Source: CAJQLB01 sp905479065
GTDB lineage: Bacteria > Bacteroidota > Bacteroidia > Flavobacteriales > Flavobacteriaceae
Direction of reading: 5' to 3'
NCBI GenBank assembly: GCA_943846735.1
Contig: OX044364.1
Coordinates: forward strand, 620,001-684,000
DNA: 64,000 nt
Shown: in pieces, positions 28,424 to 37,778 of the stretch
Layout: each line of letters opens with the position of its first letter
Position numbering within the stretch: the first letter of the stretch is position 1
The notes under the pieces: model-generated
The model's input: only the letters and a program-made list of their open reading frames with translations
Told to the model about the DNA's origin: nothing
Database searches by the model: none
Position numbers and translations under genes: made by a program

Positions 28424-29353
28424 ATGAATGAAATAAAGATATTTTCTCCTGCAACTGTCGCCAACGTTGCTTGTGGTTTTGATGTATTGGGATTTTGCCT
28501 CAACGAATTGGGTGATGACATGATTGTCAGAAAAACTCAAGAAAAAGGACTTAAAATTAATCATATAGAGGGTTTTCCTTTACCTCTTGAAGTTCATAAA
28601 AATGTTGCCGGCGTATCTGCTCTGGCCCTTTACGAACACGCCACTCCTAATTGTGGCTTTGAGATTGAAATTTATAAACGAATTAAACCCGGGAGTGGTG
28701 TTGGTAGCAGTGCCGCTAGTGCCGCAGGAAGCGTTTATGCCATAAATGAACTTCTTGGAACTCCATACGACAAAACACAACTTACTGAGTTTGCTATGAA
28801 GGGTGAAGCCTTGGCCAGTTCTTGTGAACATGCTGATAATATTGCACCTTGTATTTTTGGAGGATTTACCTTAGTTAAAAGTAACAACCCGCTCATGGTT
28901 TTACAACTCCCCACACCTTCAAACTTGTATGCAACAATCATTCATCCACAAATTGAGATCAAAACATCAGAGGCTCGAAAATTACTACCCATTGATATTC
29001 CATTGTCAAAAGCTTCACAACAATGGGCAAACCTTGGTGGATTAATTCATGCATTACACACTAATGACTATAAATTGATGCAAGCGTGTCTTGAAGATGT
29101 GATCATCGAACCCTTTAGAAAACAATGCATTCCCTACTTTGATGATGCTAAAACTGCAGCGATAGCCAATGGAGCGCTCGGTTGTGCTATTTCGGGTTCA
29201 GGACCCGCCATATTTGCCTTGAGCAAGAGCCTTGAAACAGCCAAGCGCGTAGAACGAGCACTGGAGGCAGTTTACAGTTCTACAACGATCGCTTTTCATA
29301 CTTATGTGTCATCTATTAGTCATCAGGGTATTAAAACATTAAAACAACGTTAA
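28424..29353 (+). CDS. thrB: Homoserine kinase (GHMP family)
   Basis: Phosphorylates homoserine with ATP, giving the substrate of threonine synthase. 309 residues. The GHMP ATP loop is PGSGVGSSAASAAGS (about 88-102), and the C-terminal glycine-rich motif is GCAISGSGPAIFAL. The gene starts 6 bases after the thrA stop and ends 2 bases before thrC, so the three are almost certainly co-transcribed. The ATG at 28424 gives MNEIKIFSPATVANVACGFD, matching the family start. Confidence 0.95.
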   Translation: MNEIKIFSPATVANVACGFDVLGFCLNELGDDMIVRKTQEKGLKINHIEGFPLPLEVHKNVAGVSALALYEHATPNCGFEIEIYKRIKPGSGVGSSAASAAGSVYAINELLGTPYDKTQLTEFAMKGEALASSCEHADNIAPCIFGGFTLVKSNNPLMVLQLPTPSNLYATIIHPQIEIKTSEARKLLPIDIPLSKASQQWANLGGLIHALHTNDYKLMQACLEDVIIEPFRKQCIPYFDDAKTAAIANGALGCAISGSGPAIFALSKSLETAKRVERALEAVYSSTTIAFHTYVSSISHQGIKTLKQR

Positions 29354-29355
29354 AA

Positions 29356-30654
29356 ATGACTTATTATTCTCTCAATCGACAAGCACCAGACGCAACATTT
29401 GAACAAGCTGTCGTTAAAGGTTTAGCTCCAGATAAAGGTCTCTATTTTCCTGCTTCTGTAACTCCTTTCACTAATGACTTTTTGAATACGCTGGAGGATC
29501 TGAGTGATCACGACATAGCAATTCAAACAATCAAGCAATTTGTTTTACCGGATATTCCTGAAAAAGCTCTTGAGGAGATTATTAGTGATACTTTAGATTT
29601 TGATTTCCCCATTGTAAAACTCAACGAAAATATCTCCACTCTTGAGTTATTTCATGGCCCTACCATGGCTTTCAAAGATGTAGGAGCACGATTCATGGCG
29701 CGATGTCTTGGATACTTTAACAAACATAATGAGCATGAGGTAACTGTGTTGGTCGCTACTTCTGGTGATACAGGAGGTGCTGTAGCTAATGGATTTTTAG
29801 GTGTCAAAGGTGTTCATGTGGTCATTCTATACCCAAGTGGCAAAGTAAGTAACATTCAAGAAAAACAGCTAACAACACATCAACAAAACATTACAGCACT
29901 AGAGGTAGACGGGGTGTTTGATGATTGCCAAGACATGGTTAAGCAAGCATTTTTGGATGAGGAATTAACAAGTCAATTACAACTTACTTCGGCGAACTCC
30001 ATTAATGTTGCGAGATGGCTCCCACAAATGTTCTATTTCATTTTTGCCTACAAACGTTTAAAATCACACCATAAGCAAATTAGTTTTTCAATTCCAAGCG
30101 GTAATTTTGGAAATATTTGTGCAGGAATGATGTTACAGAAATTAGGGTTACCAATACATCATTTTATTGCTTCCAATAATGCAAATAATGTTGTGGCTCA
30201 ATATTTACATTCTGAGATTTATAGTCCTAAAGCATCTGTACAAACTATTAGTAATGCCATGGATGTAGGAAACCCAAGTAATTTTATACGCATTCAAGAA
30301 ATTTATGGGAATGACTTCCAAAATTTAAAGCATCACCTAAGTTCGTTTAGCTATTCAGATACCATGACGAAGTCTGCGATGCGTGAACTTTACGATGTCT
30401 ATAATTACGTTGCTGATCCCCACGGTGCTGTTGGATATCTTGGTGCTAAAGATTATTTAAAAATAAATCCAGACACCCATTGTGTATTTCTTGAAACAGC
30501 GCATCCGACAAAGTTTTTAGATGTCGTTGAAGATGTTATTGACATTAAATTAGAATTACCAGAGCAAATAAAATCAGTGATTGATAAGGAAAAATCCTCG
30601 ATACCGATTAGTCACTATGCTGAATTAAAATCATTCTTACTCAGTTGTAGTTAA
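29356..30654 (+). CDS. thrC: Threonine synthase
   Basis: PLP enzyme that turns O-phosphohomoserine into threonine, the last step of the operon's pathway. 432 residues. The PLP-binding lysine lies in HGPTMAFKDVGARF (about residue 104), the phosphate-binding stretch is SGDTGGAVANG, and a second family block is SIPSGNFGNI. It follows thrB with a 2-base gap. No strong terminator can be seen after it. Confidence 0.95.
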   Translation: MTYYSLNRQAPDATFEQAVVKGLAPDKGLYFPASVTPFTNDFLNTLEDLSDHDIAIQTIKQFVLPDIPEKALEEIISDTLDFDFPIVKLNENISTLELFHGPTMAFKDVGARFMARCLGYFNKHNEHEVTVLVATSGDTGGAVANGFLGVKGVHVVILYPSGKVSNIQEKQLTTHQQNITALEVDGVFDDCQDMVKQAFLDEELTSQLQLTSANSINVARWLPQMFYFIFAYKRLKSHHKQISFSIPSGNFGNICAGMMLQKLGLPIHHFIASNNANNVVAQYLHSEIYSPKASVQTISNAMDVGNPSNFIRIQEIYGNDFQNLKHHLSSFSYSDTMTKSAMRELYDVYNYVADPHGAVGYLGAKDYLKINPDTHCVFLETAHPTKFLDVVEDVIDIKLELPEQIKSVIDKEKSSIPISHYAELKSFLLSCS

Positions 30655-30957
30655 TCCTTTTATAATACACCCATTATTGTTTTGTGAATTTAATTTGTTT
30701 GTGCCAACAATAGTCCATAATTTCAAAAAACCCGTGTTACAGGTATCTCGCCAATTCTTGGATTTATTATTCAAATTTTGTTTGTTTCACTAAAAATAAG
30801 GTTGATTAAGTTGCTATTGAGGTCATTATTTTAAAATCCTTGGAGTACTAATAAAACTGAGAGATGTCTGTGTAAACATATTATCATTTTAGTACTTTAA
30901 TCTAAATAATTTAGCTTAAAATTGTTTAATTTTGCTTTCAAATATGACTACATTTTA
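30655..30957 (+). other. Intergenic region between thrC and gcvT
   Basis: About 300 bp of AT-rich DNA. The only signal is TAATTTTG at 30927-30934, a match to the flavobacterial TAnnTTTG -7 box 24 bases before the gcvT start. No clear TTG sits at the usual -33 spacing, and no terminator hairpin for the thr operon was found. Confidence 0.45.
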
Positions 30958-32040
30958 ATGAAAAATACAGCGTTAACTCAAACTCACGAATCTCTTGGAG
31001 CCAAAATGGTACCTTTCGCAGGTTACACAATGCCTGTGCAATATGAAGGTGTAACTATAGAACATCAGACTGTAAGAGCTGGAGTTGGTGTTTTTGATGT
31101 CTCTCACATGGGAGAGTTTTTTATCGAAGGTCCCAATGCACTTGCATTAATTCAAAAAGTAACAAGTAATGATGCTTCAAAACTTACTCCTGGTAAAGCT
31201 CAATATAGTTGTCTTCCCAATAATGATGGTGGTATTGTTGACGATTTAATTGTATACATGCTTGAAGAAGAATGCTATTTACTGGTAGTAAACGCGAGTA
31301 ATATCGAAAAAGATTGGAATTGGATTCAATCTAAAAATGATGTTGACGCTATCATGAAAAATAGTTCTGACGCGTACTCTCTTCTGGCTATTCAAGGACC
31401 AAAAGCTGTGGAATCGATGCAATCATTGTCAAGTTCAGATCTATCGGCAATTAAATTTTATAATTTTATTTTAAGTGATTTTGCTGGTGTTGACAATGTT
31501 ATAATTTCAGCGACAGGTTACACAGGAAGTGGAGGTTTTGAAATATATTGTAAAAATAGTGATGCACAACACATTTGGAATCAAGTCTTTAAAGCAGGGG
31601 CTTATGCTGGTATAAAACCAATTGGTTTAGCTGCTCGAGACACCTTGCGATTAGAAATGGGATATTGTCTTTATGGTAACGATATTGATGACGCTACCTC
31701 TCCAATTGAAGCTGGTCTTGGTTGGATCACAAAATTCACAAAAGATTTCACTAATTCTGAAGCTTTAAAAGTTCAAAAAGCAGAGGGAACCACAAAAAAG
31801 TTAGCCGCATTTAAACTTAATGAAAGAGGCATACCACGCAAAGGCTATGACATTGTTGATGACCAAGGAAATATTATTGGTCAAGTCACCTCTGGAACCA
31901 TGAGCCCAAGCTTAGGTGTTGGGATCGGCATGGGCTATATCCAAAGTTCTTTGTGTAACCTCGAACAAGATATTTATATTCAAATTAGAAAAAAAGCTAT
32001 TTCAGCTACTATTGTGAAACTTCCTTTCTACAAATCATAA
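30958..32040 (+). CDS. gcvT: Glycine cleavage system T protein (aminomethyltransferase)
   Basis: Takes the methylamine group from the lipoyl H protein, releases ammonia and forms 5,10-methylene-tetrahydrofolate. The 360 residues equal the family norm. Recognisable blocks: MVPFAGYTMPVQY near the start, GVFDVSHMGEF (the folate-site Asp region), ATGYTGSGGFEIYC, and RDTLRLEMGYCLYGNDID. I chose ATG 30958 because homologues begin a few residues before LTQTHESLGAKM; the longer frame from 30922 overlaps the -7 promoter box. The other glycine cleavage genes are not in the window, so it stands alone, as is common in this family. Confidence 0.95.
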   Translation: MKNTALTQTHESLGAKMVPFAGYTMPVQYEGVTIEHQTVRAGVGVFDVSHMGEFFIEGPNALALIQKVTSNDASKLTPGKAQYSCLPNNDGGIVDDLIVYMLEEECYLLVVNASNIEKDWNWIQSKNDVDAIMKNSSDAYSLLAIQGPKAVESMQSLSSSDLSAIKFYNFILSDFAGVDNVIISATGYTGSGGFEIYCKNSDAQHIWNQVFKAGAYAGIKPIGLAARDTLRLEMGYCLYGNDIDDATSPIEAGLGWITKFTKDFTNSEALKVQKAEGTTKKLAAFKLNERGIPRKGYDIVDDQGNIIGQVTSGTMSPSLGVGIGMGYIQSSLCNLEQDIYIQIRKKAISATIVKLPFYKS

Positions 32041-32070
32041 AGTGATTTTTTAGAATTATTTCAAGATTGA

Positions 32071-32901
32071 ATGAAAAAGAAAAGTGATAAGGAACGTATT
32101 CTTATTTTAGGGGCGAGTGGGTTTATAGGTAACGCACTGTATAAAGAGCTTTGTAACTACTTTAGAACTTTTGGTACATTTTGTACTAACAATAAAACTT
32201 ATGAAAATAACCGCCATTTTTTTCAATATTCTATGGAAAAAGATGATGTTTTTGATGTTTTACAAAGGGTGAAACCAACAATCATTATATCTGCATTAAG
32301 GGGTGATTTTGCATCTCAAGTAGTTGTACACCAACATATCTCTGAATACTTATTACGCTTTGATTCAAAATTAATATTCTTGTCATCAGCTAACGTCTTT
32401 GATGCTTACAGTAAATATCCTAGCTATGAGTTTGATAAAACATTGAGTCATAGCGTTTATGGTCATTTCAAAATTAAAATTGAGAATATGCTGTTGCGAT
32501 TACCAAAAAAACACGTCGTAATCGCGAGACTTCCAATGGTTTTTGGCGTCTCATCGCCACGTGTTAACGAATTAAAATTATTCTTAAAAGAACAATTACC
32601 GATTGAAATATTTCCAAATTTGGTCATGAATGTGACTTCAGATTGTAAATTGGCGCAACAAATACATTACATGATTAATAGACGTAAAAATGGAATTTTT
32701 CACCTTGGAAGTTCTGATTTGGTTCATCATGACGAATTTATTGGCGATATCATCACCTCACTAGGTCAATACAAGCCTCAGTTTAAACATGTCTACACAA
32801 CAAATGATGAACGTTATTTAGCTGTCTTGCCAAAAGAGAACACACTTCCCAAGCATCTGCAAATTAAAAGTACCGCCGTTTTAAAAGAATTAACCGTGTA
32901 A
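32071..32901 (+). CDS. NAD(P)-dependent epimerase/reductase-like protein (extended SDR, RmlD-like)
   Basis: A 276-residue Rossmann-fold protein. The nucleotide-binding glycine motif ILILGASGFIGNAL lies at residues 9-22. The stretch KLIFLSSANVFDAYSKYPSYE holds the active-site serine region, and the YxxxK-type motif is YGHFKIKIE, followed by ARLPMVFG. This matches the RmlD (dTDP-4-dehydrorhamnose reductase) branch of extended SDRs, which act on nucleotide sugars. No other sugar-nucleotide gene is adjacent, so the substrate is open. It lies 30 bases after gcvT and may be co-transcribed with it. Confidence 0.75.
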   Translation: MKKKSDKERILILGASGFIGNALYKELCNYFRTFGTFCTNNKTYENNRHFFQYSMEKDDVFDVLQRVKPTIIISALRGDFASQVVVHQHISEYLLRFDSKLIFLSSANVFDAYSKYPSYEFDKTLSHSVYGHFKIKIENMLLRLPKKHVVIARLPMVFGVSSPRVNELKLFLKEQLPIEIFPNLVMNVTSDCKLAQQIHYMINRRKNGIFHLGSSDLVHHDEFIGDIITSLGQYKPQFKHVYTTNDERYLAVLPKENTLPKHLQIKSTAVLKELTV

Positions 32902-32950
32902 ATGCTGAAAAAATAATTTTAACTTTTATCTTACCATAAATTAATCAAAC

Positions 32951-33241
32951 ATGATAAAATTAGTACCTGACGACATTGAAAAGCGCATGTTACATTTTCC
33001 AGATTGGGATTATTACGAGGATGCTATTCACACTGAATTTGAATTTGACAACTTTAAAGATTGTTTTGGAGCCATGTGCCGCATTGCATTTGAATGTGAA
33101 TTATTAAACCATCACCCTTCATGGAGCAATACTTACAACGTTCTAAAAATTTCATTATCGACACATGATGTCAATGGAGTTACTGCTTTAGATTTTAAAT
33201 TAGCAAAGGCTATTGAAGCTATTGTGGAAGTGGAAGAATAG
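32951..33241 (+). CDS. 4a-hydroxytetrahydrobiopterin dehydratase (pterin carbinolamine dehydratase, DCoH/PhhB family)
   Basis: A small 96-residue cytoplasmic enzyme that removes water from 4a-hydroxy-tetrahydropterin, recycling the cofactor of aromatic amino acid hydroxylases. The family core is clear: the histidine pair and proline in LLNHHPSWSNTYN, then the closing T-x-H-D-V motif (STHDVNGVTALDFKLA). No phenylalanine hydroxylase gene lies in this window, although such enzymes occur elsewhere in many flavobacterial genomes. It sits between the SDR gene and the YebC gene, which has its own promoter. Confidence 0.9.
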   Translation: MIKLVPDDIEKRMLHFPDWDYYEDAIHTEFEFDNFKDCFGAMCRIAFECELLNHHPSWSNTYNVLKISLSTHDVNGVTALDFKLAKAIEAIVEVEE

Positions 33242-33242
33242 T

Positions 33243-33272
33243 TTGTTTTTAAAAATAGCATTGTTACTTTTG
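33243..33272 (+). promoter_or_regulatory. Flavobacterial-type promoter of the yebC gene
   Basis: TTG at 33243-33245, a 19-base spacer and TACTTTTG at 33265-33272. This fits the Bacteroidota housekeeping consensus TTG-N(17-23)-TAnnTTTG exactly. The start codon follows 30 bases downstream. Confidence 0.75.
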
Positions 33273-33302
33273 TAAGTAGAAATAATAGAACAGAGTTAGA
33301 TT

Positions 33303-34022
33303 ATGGGAAGAGCCTTTGAATTTCGTAAAGCACGTAAAATGAAACGTTGGTCTGCTATGAGTAAAGCATTTACTCGTATCGGAAAAGACATTGTTATGGC
33401 TGTCAAAGAGGGTGGACCTGATCCTGACAGTAATTCAAGATTACGTGCAGTTATTCAAAACGCGAAATCTGTAAACATGCCAAAGGACAATGTTGAGCGT
33501 GCTATTAAACGCGCTAGTGATAAAAGTCAGGGTGATTACAAGGAAGTTATTTTTGAGGGCTATGCTCCTCACGGTATCGCCATTCTAGTCGAAACAGCTA
33601 CTGACAATAATACGAGAACAGTGGCAAATGTTAGAAGTTATTTTAATAAATGTGATGGTAGTTTAGGCACTTCTGGATCTGTTGTTTTTATGTTTGATCA
33701 TACATGTAATTTTAGAATTACAGGCGAAGGCCTAGACGCAGAAGAAATTGAATTAGAATTTATTGATTTTGGTGCAGAGGAAGTGTTTTCAGATGATGAT
33801 GGCATCTTAATATATGCTGCTTTTGAAAGCTTTGGAGCCATTCAAGCTGAATTAGAAAATCGAGGCATTGAAATTTTATCATCAGGTTTTGAACGGATTC
33901 CTCAAGTCACCAAATCACTGAGTCAAGAAGCCGCTTCAGATGTAGAAAAATTACTTGAAAAACTAGATGACGATGATGACGTGCAGCACGTTTATCATAC
34001 CATGCAAGAAGTCGTGGAGTAA
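33303..34022 (+). CDS. yebC: YebC/PmpR-family transcriptional and translational regulator (TACO1-like)
   Basis: Member of the conserved YebC family, described as DNA-binding regulators in some bacteria and as translation factors for proline-rich stretches in others (TACO1 in mitochondria). The 239 residues fit. Signature blocks: MGRAFEFRKARKMKRWSAM at the N-terminus, VNMPKDNVERAIKRA, and YEGYAPHG-like sequence (FEGYAPHGIAILVETATDNNTRT). It has its own clear promoter. The ending includes a stretch of acidic residues (DDDDDV). Which of the two known roles applies here cannot be told from sequence. Confidence 0.92.
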   Translation: MGRAFEFRKARKMKRWSAMSKAFTRIGKDIVMAVKEGGPDPDSNSRLRAVIQNAKSVNMPKDNVERAIKRASDKSQGDYKEVIFEGYAPHGIAILVETATDNNTRTVANVRSYFNKCDGSLGTSGSVVFMFDHTCNFRITGEGLDAEEIELEFIDFGAEEVFSDDDGILIYAAFESFGAIQAELENRGIEILSSGFERIPQVTKSLSQEAASDVEKLLEKLDDDDDVQHVYHTMQEVVE

Positions 34023-34231
34023 TTTAAAAATCGTAACGTACATTTGTCAATTAAAACTTTTTCGTCTTCAACCAATATATAAATAATTATATTCGTCATT
34101 GAAACGATTATCTTATTATCATTTCTTTTTGCAGTAAATGTAGTACTTTAATGGCTGAAAGGTATGTATACCATCAAAACTGTGCTATTAACGATCATTG
34201 CTTAAAACGAATTCCTTAAACAATCTCAATT

Positions 34232-35551
34232 ATGAAACCTCTGTATTTTTTATCCCTAGTATTTTTACTTTCTAATGTTGTGCATACAACAGCACAAGTG
34301 CAATTTAATGATAATGATTTTATCCAAATTGAAAAAAAAGTCATTGAGTGGCGACGAGATATTCATGAAAATCCAGAACTTGGAAATCGTGAGTTTAGAA
34401 CCGCAGCTCTGGTAGCAAAACATTTAAAATCACTTGGAATAAAGGTGACTACAGAAGTAGGTGTTACCGGTGTTGTTGGGCTCCTTGAAGGAGGTTTACC
34501 TGGCCCTGTAATTGCACTTCGCGCTGATATGGACGCTTTACCTGTTTTGGAACGGACTCCTGTTCCATTTGCATCTAAGAAAAAAACCATTTATAATGGT
34601 ACTGAAACTAATGTAATGCATGCTTGTGGTCACGACTCTCATGTTGCCATATTAATGGGGGTTGCAGAGATGCTTGCAGAAATAAAGGACGATTTAAAAG
34701 GAACCGTAAAATTTATTTTTCAACCTGCTGAGGAAGGAGCTCCAAAAGGAGAAGAAGGTGGGGCTGAACTCATGGTAAAGGAAGGTGCTTTAAAAAATCC
34801 AAATGTTGATGTTATTTTTGGTCTTCACATCAACGCGCAATTAGAAGTTGGAAATATCACTTATCGCCCTGGTGGTATGTTTGCAGGGGTGGGAGATTTA
34901 AAAATAACTGTTAAAGGACGTTCGGCCCATGGTGCTGAACCTTGGTATGCTATTGATCCCGTAGTAACATCGGCTCAAATCATCAATAATCTTCAAACCA
35001 TAATGAGCCGCAACGTCAATGTTACAGAGAATGCAGCGGTTGTTACTATCGGAGCCATTAATGGTGGAAATAGATCCAATATTATTCCTGAACAAGTAGA
35101 AATGTTAGGTACGGTAAGAACGCTGAGCGAGTCTGATGAAGAATTAATATTTAAACGTATTAGAGAAATTGTTACCAATACTGCTGAAGCTAACGGGGCT
35201 CATGCAATTGTAGAACTACCCTACTCGAGTCATTATCCAGTAACTTTTAATGATATTGAATTAACAAAAAATATGGTTCCATCATTGCAAAAAGCAGCAG
35301 GAAGTGACCATGTCAATTTGATTCCAGCCGAGACTGGCGCCGAGGACTTTTCATTTTTTGCAAATGAAGTTCCTGGATTTTATTTTTATGTAGGTGCTTT
35401 ACCTAAAGGGCAAGATCCTAAAACCTCAGCCTCACATCATACTCCCGATTTTTTCTTGGATGAAAGTGGATTTATTACAGGTGTAAAAGCCATGCTTAAT
35501 CTTGTCTCTGATTATATGGAGACTTCTAGTGTTGCATACTCTAAAAAATAA
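34232..35551 (+). CDS. Secreted M20 family amidohydrolase / N-acyl-amino acid deacylase
   Basis: 439 residues. An N-terminal hydrophobic segment (LYFLSLVFLLSNVVHTTAQ) predicts export to the periplasm. The M20 metal site is visible: ALRADMDALPV, NVMHACGHDSHVA, QPAEEGAPKGEEGG, and a late ETGAEDFSFF and HTPDFF. These are the motifs of the IAA-amino acid hydrolase / hippurate hydrolase branch, which cleaves N-acyl amino acids using one or two zinc or manganese ions. The intervening dimerisation domain starts around GMFAGVGDLKITVKGRSAHGAEP. The natural substrate is not predictable. It stands alone between yebC and a membrane enzyme gene. Confidence 0.88.
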   Translation: MKPLYFLSLVFLLSNVVHTTAQVQFNDNDFIQIEKKVIEWRRDIHENPELGNREFRTAALVAKHLKSLGIKVTTEVGVTGVVGLLEGGLPGPVIALRADMDALPVLERTPVPFASKKKTIYNGTETNVMHACGHDSHVAILMGVAEMLAEIKDDLKGTVKFIFQPAEEGAPKGEEGGAELMVKEGALKNPNVDVIFGLHINAQLEVGNITYRPGGMFAGVGDLKITVKGRSAHGAEPWYAIDPVVTSAQIINNLQTIMSRNVNVTENAAVVTIGAINGGNRSNIIPEQVEMLGTVRTLSESDEELIFKRIREIVTNTAEANGAHAIVELPYSSHYPVTFNDIELTKNMVPSLQKAAGSDHVNLIPAETGAEDFSFFANEVPGFYFYVGALPKGQDPKTSASHHTPDFFLDESGFITGVKAMLNLVSDYMETSSVAYSKK

Positions 35552-35614
35552 GTGTCAATTGTTCCCATGCCCATTTTAAATACAGTATATAGTCAATAAC
35601 CCACAATTAAACAC

Positions 35615-36400
35615 ATGACGACTTTTATTATTACAGAAGCTGCCTTCATTATTTTTTTACTTGTCACCATGCTATGGGTAGTTAGTGTGTTTTTAAAAAA
35701 CGTCAGTATTGTGGATATTTTCTGGGGAATTGGTTTTGTCGTTGTTAACACTGTCTATTTTTTAAATTCAGGAGATGTAACACCTAGAAAAATACTTCTA
35801 CTAATTTTAGTGTCTCTTTGGGGCTTTCGCTTAGCAATTTATCTCGCTTTTAGGAATATTGGTAAGGGTGAGGACTTTAGATATCAAGAGTTTAGAGTGA
35901 AATTTGGACCACATCGCTATTGGTGGTTGAGTTACTTTCAAACTTTTTTATTACAAGGTGGCTTAATTTTAATTATTTCATTACCGCTATTAGCTGTGAA
36001 TTCAAGTTCCTCTTCAGGAATACTTGGCGTATTAGATTATGTTGGCATCTGTGTTTGGATCATTGGTTTCTTATTTGAAGCTGGAGGCGATTATCAGTTA
36101 TATCAATTTAAGAAGTACAATGACAACAAGACCAAAATACTTAAAACAGGGTTTTGGAAGTACACACGTCATCCAAATTACTTCGGAGACTCTGTAATCT
36201 GGTGGGCTTATGCTATTTTTTCGATCGCGGCAGGTGGCTATTGGCAAATTATGGGTTCTGTAATCATGACTCTTTTAATTATTAAAGTTTCTGGAGTTAG
36301 TCTTTTAGAAAAAACTCTTAAAACTAATAAACCTGGTTACCAAGATTATATTAAAAGAACCAATGCCTTTTTTCCTTGGTTTCCAAAAAACAAATACTAA
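35615..36400 (+). CDS. DUF1295 membrane protein (steroid 5-alpha-reductase/isoprenylcysteine methyltransferase-like)
   Basis: 261 residues with about six hydrophobic helices. The C-terminal signature GFWKYTRHPNYFGDSVIWWAY is typical of DUF1295 and related membrane enzymes, which use NADPH or S-adenosylmethionine. The N-terminal VDIFWGIGFVVVN also fits the family. The substrate is unknown; lipid or fatty-chain modification in the inner membrane is an inference from the fold family. Its stop codon overlaps the next start (TAATG at 36398-36402), so the two are translationally coupled. Confidence 0.85.
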   Translation: MTTFIITEAAFIIFLLVTMLWVVSVFLKNVSIVDIFWGIGFVVVNTVYFLNSGDVTPRKILLLILVSLWGFRLAIYLAFRNIGKGEDFRYQEFRVKFGPHRYWWLSYFQTFLLQGGLILIISLPLLAVNSSSSSGILGVLDYVGICVWIIGFLFEAGGDYQLYQFKKYNDNKTKILKTGFWKYTRHPNYFGDSVIWWAYAIFSIAAGGYWQIMGSVIMTLLIIKVSGVSLLEKTLKTNKPGYQDYIKRTNAFFPWFPKNKY

Positions 36401-36672
36401 TGGACTACATCATTGATCACATCTGGTTTGTTCTTTTGATTATTTGGGGATTACCTCTCGGATATTACCGAAGTAAATTCAGGAAAATTGTTTACCAAAC
36501 TGATCATTGGAGTATTAATATTAAACCTCTTTTTTTAAAAGAATTAAAAGGTTTATTTGTAAATATCTACCCTGACAACATCTCGTATAAAAAATTTAAA
36601 AGTTTTTATAGCTTTTATTTAATTATCTATATTTTGCTTTTCATAGGGTATTTAATATTTGACAATTCTTAA
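36400..36672 (+). CDS. Small hypothetical membrane protein
   Basis: 90 residues, starting at ATG 36400, which overlaps the stop of the DUF1295 gene by one base. One hydrophobic helix at each end (HIWFVLLIIWGLPLG and FYLIIYILLFIGYLIF) flanks a basic middle part. I do not recognise a family. The coupling to the DUF1295 gene suggests a linked role in the membrane. The longer frame from 36376 would lie inside the upstream gene and is less likely. Confidence 0.6.
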   Translation: MDYIIDHIWFVLLIIWGLPLGYYRSKFRKIVYQTDHWSINIKPLFLKELKGLFVNIYPDNISYKKFKSFYSFYLIIYILLFIGYLIFDNS

Positions 36673-36831
36673 AAGAATTATTGTTAGTGCTGCTAGAATA
36701 GGATATATCTTCTCATCTTAACAAACCTTCCTTTCGCGTTACATAGTTGTATGTTTTTAGAATTCTTTTAGTACATTAGTTATGTTAACGCGGCATAAAC
36801 ACTAAGATACTTGTCAAAAAACTCCTAAAAA

Positions 36832-37737
36832 ATGAATAACATACAAAATATGGCGATCTATTTATTTGAAAAGCTACTTACTGACAAGACTAGAAAAAAA
36901 ACTGAAAATGTGATTCTTAAAATTGCAATCTTTAGCTTTTTTATTCACTTGGCGCTCATTTATTTAATTAAATTTAATATCATAGGTGCACCTGAAAATT
37001 CGGAGTTATTGAATAATCCCATATCAGCCGTCTACACACCATTTTCATTCATACTTATTTACGAGGTTTATTTATTGATTTATTACTTACCTCGTTCGTT
37101 TACGACCTATATTACAAAACAGTATGAAATCATCACGCTCATCATTATTCGAAAACTTTTTAAAGATTTATCTGCTCTTGAATTATCAACAGATTGGTTT
37201 GAAATAAAAGGAGATTTACAGTTTACTTATGATTTATTAGCCTCGCTTCTTATGTTTTATTTGATTTATCTCTTTCAAAAGCAGGGAAAACGGAAGGCCA
37301 TATCGAATCTTAAATTACAACCAATCATTCAGAGCTTTATCGCAAAGAAAAAAATAATCGCGGTGATACTACTACCTCTCTTCTTTCTAATGTCTGTCTA
37401 TACGTTGGTTGTCTGGAGTTCTGAGTTTTCAAAATCATTTAATTCACTTCCTACATTTGAAAACGTTAATAATTTGTTTTTTGATCAGTTTTTTACTGTC
37501 CTCATTTTAGTTGATGTAGTACTCCTATTGATTTCCTTTTTCTATACGGATCAATTTCACAAGATTATTAGAAATTCTGGATTCGTAATCTCAACAATTT
37601 TGATTCGAATGTCTTTTGGAGTTAGCGGACTTATCAGCACTATATTAATTATCGTTGCGATTCTATTTGGCTTGGCTATCATCACAATTCACAATAAGTA
37701 TGAAAGAAATATCGTAGACGACAATGTCTTTAATTGA
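36832..37737 (+). CDS. Hypothetical polytopic membrane protein
   Basis: 301 residues with roughly six or seven hydrophobic helices (for example KIAIFSFFIHLALIYLI, PFSFILIYEVYLLIYYL, KIIAVILLPLFFLMSVYTLVV, ILVDVVLLLISFFY, and two near the C-terminus). The N-terminus is short and amphipathic, and several loops are lysine-rich. I see no motif that names a function. It stands alone, 160 bp after the small membrane protein and convergent with parC. Confidence 0.65.
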   Translation: MNNIQNMAIYLFEKLLTDKTRKKTENVILKIAIFSFFIHLALIYLIKFNIIGAPENSELLNNPISAVYTPFSFILIYEVYLLIYYLPRSFTTYITKQYEIITLIIIRKLFKDLSALELSTDWFEIKGDLQFTYDLLASLLMFYLIYLFQKQGKRKAISNLKLQPIIQSFIAKKKIIAVILLPLFFLMSVYTLVVWSSEFSKSFNSLPTFENVNNLFFDQFFTVLILVDVVLLLISFFYTDQFHKIIRNSGFVISTILIRMSFGVSGLISTILIIVAILFGLAIITIHNKYERNIVDDNVFN

Positions 37738-37778
37738 CCATATACAAAAAGCTCAAAATAATTTTATTTAAATCTCAA

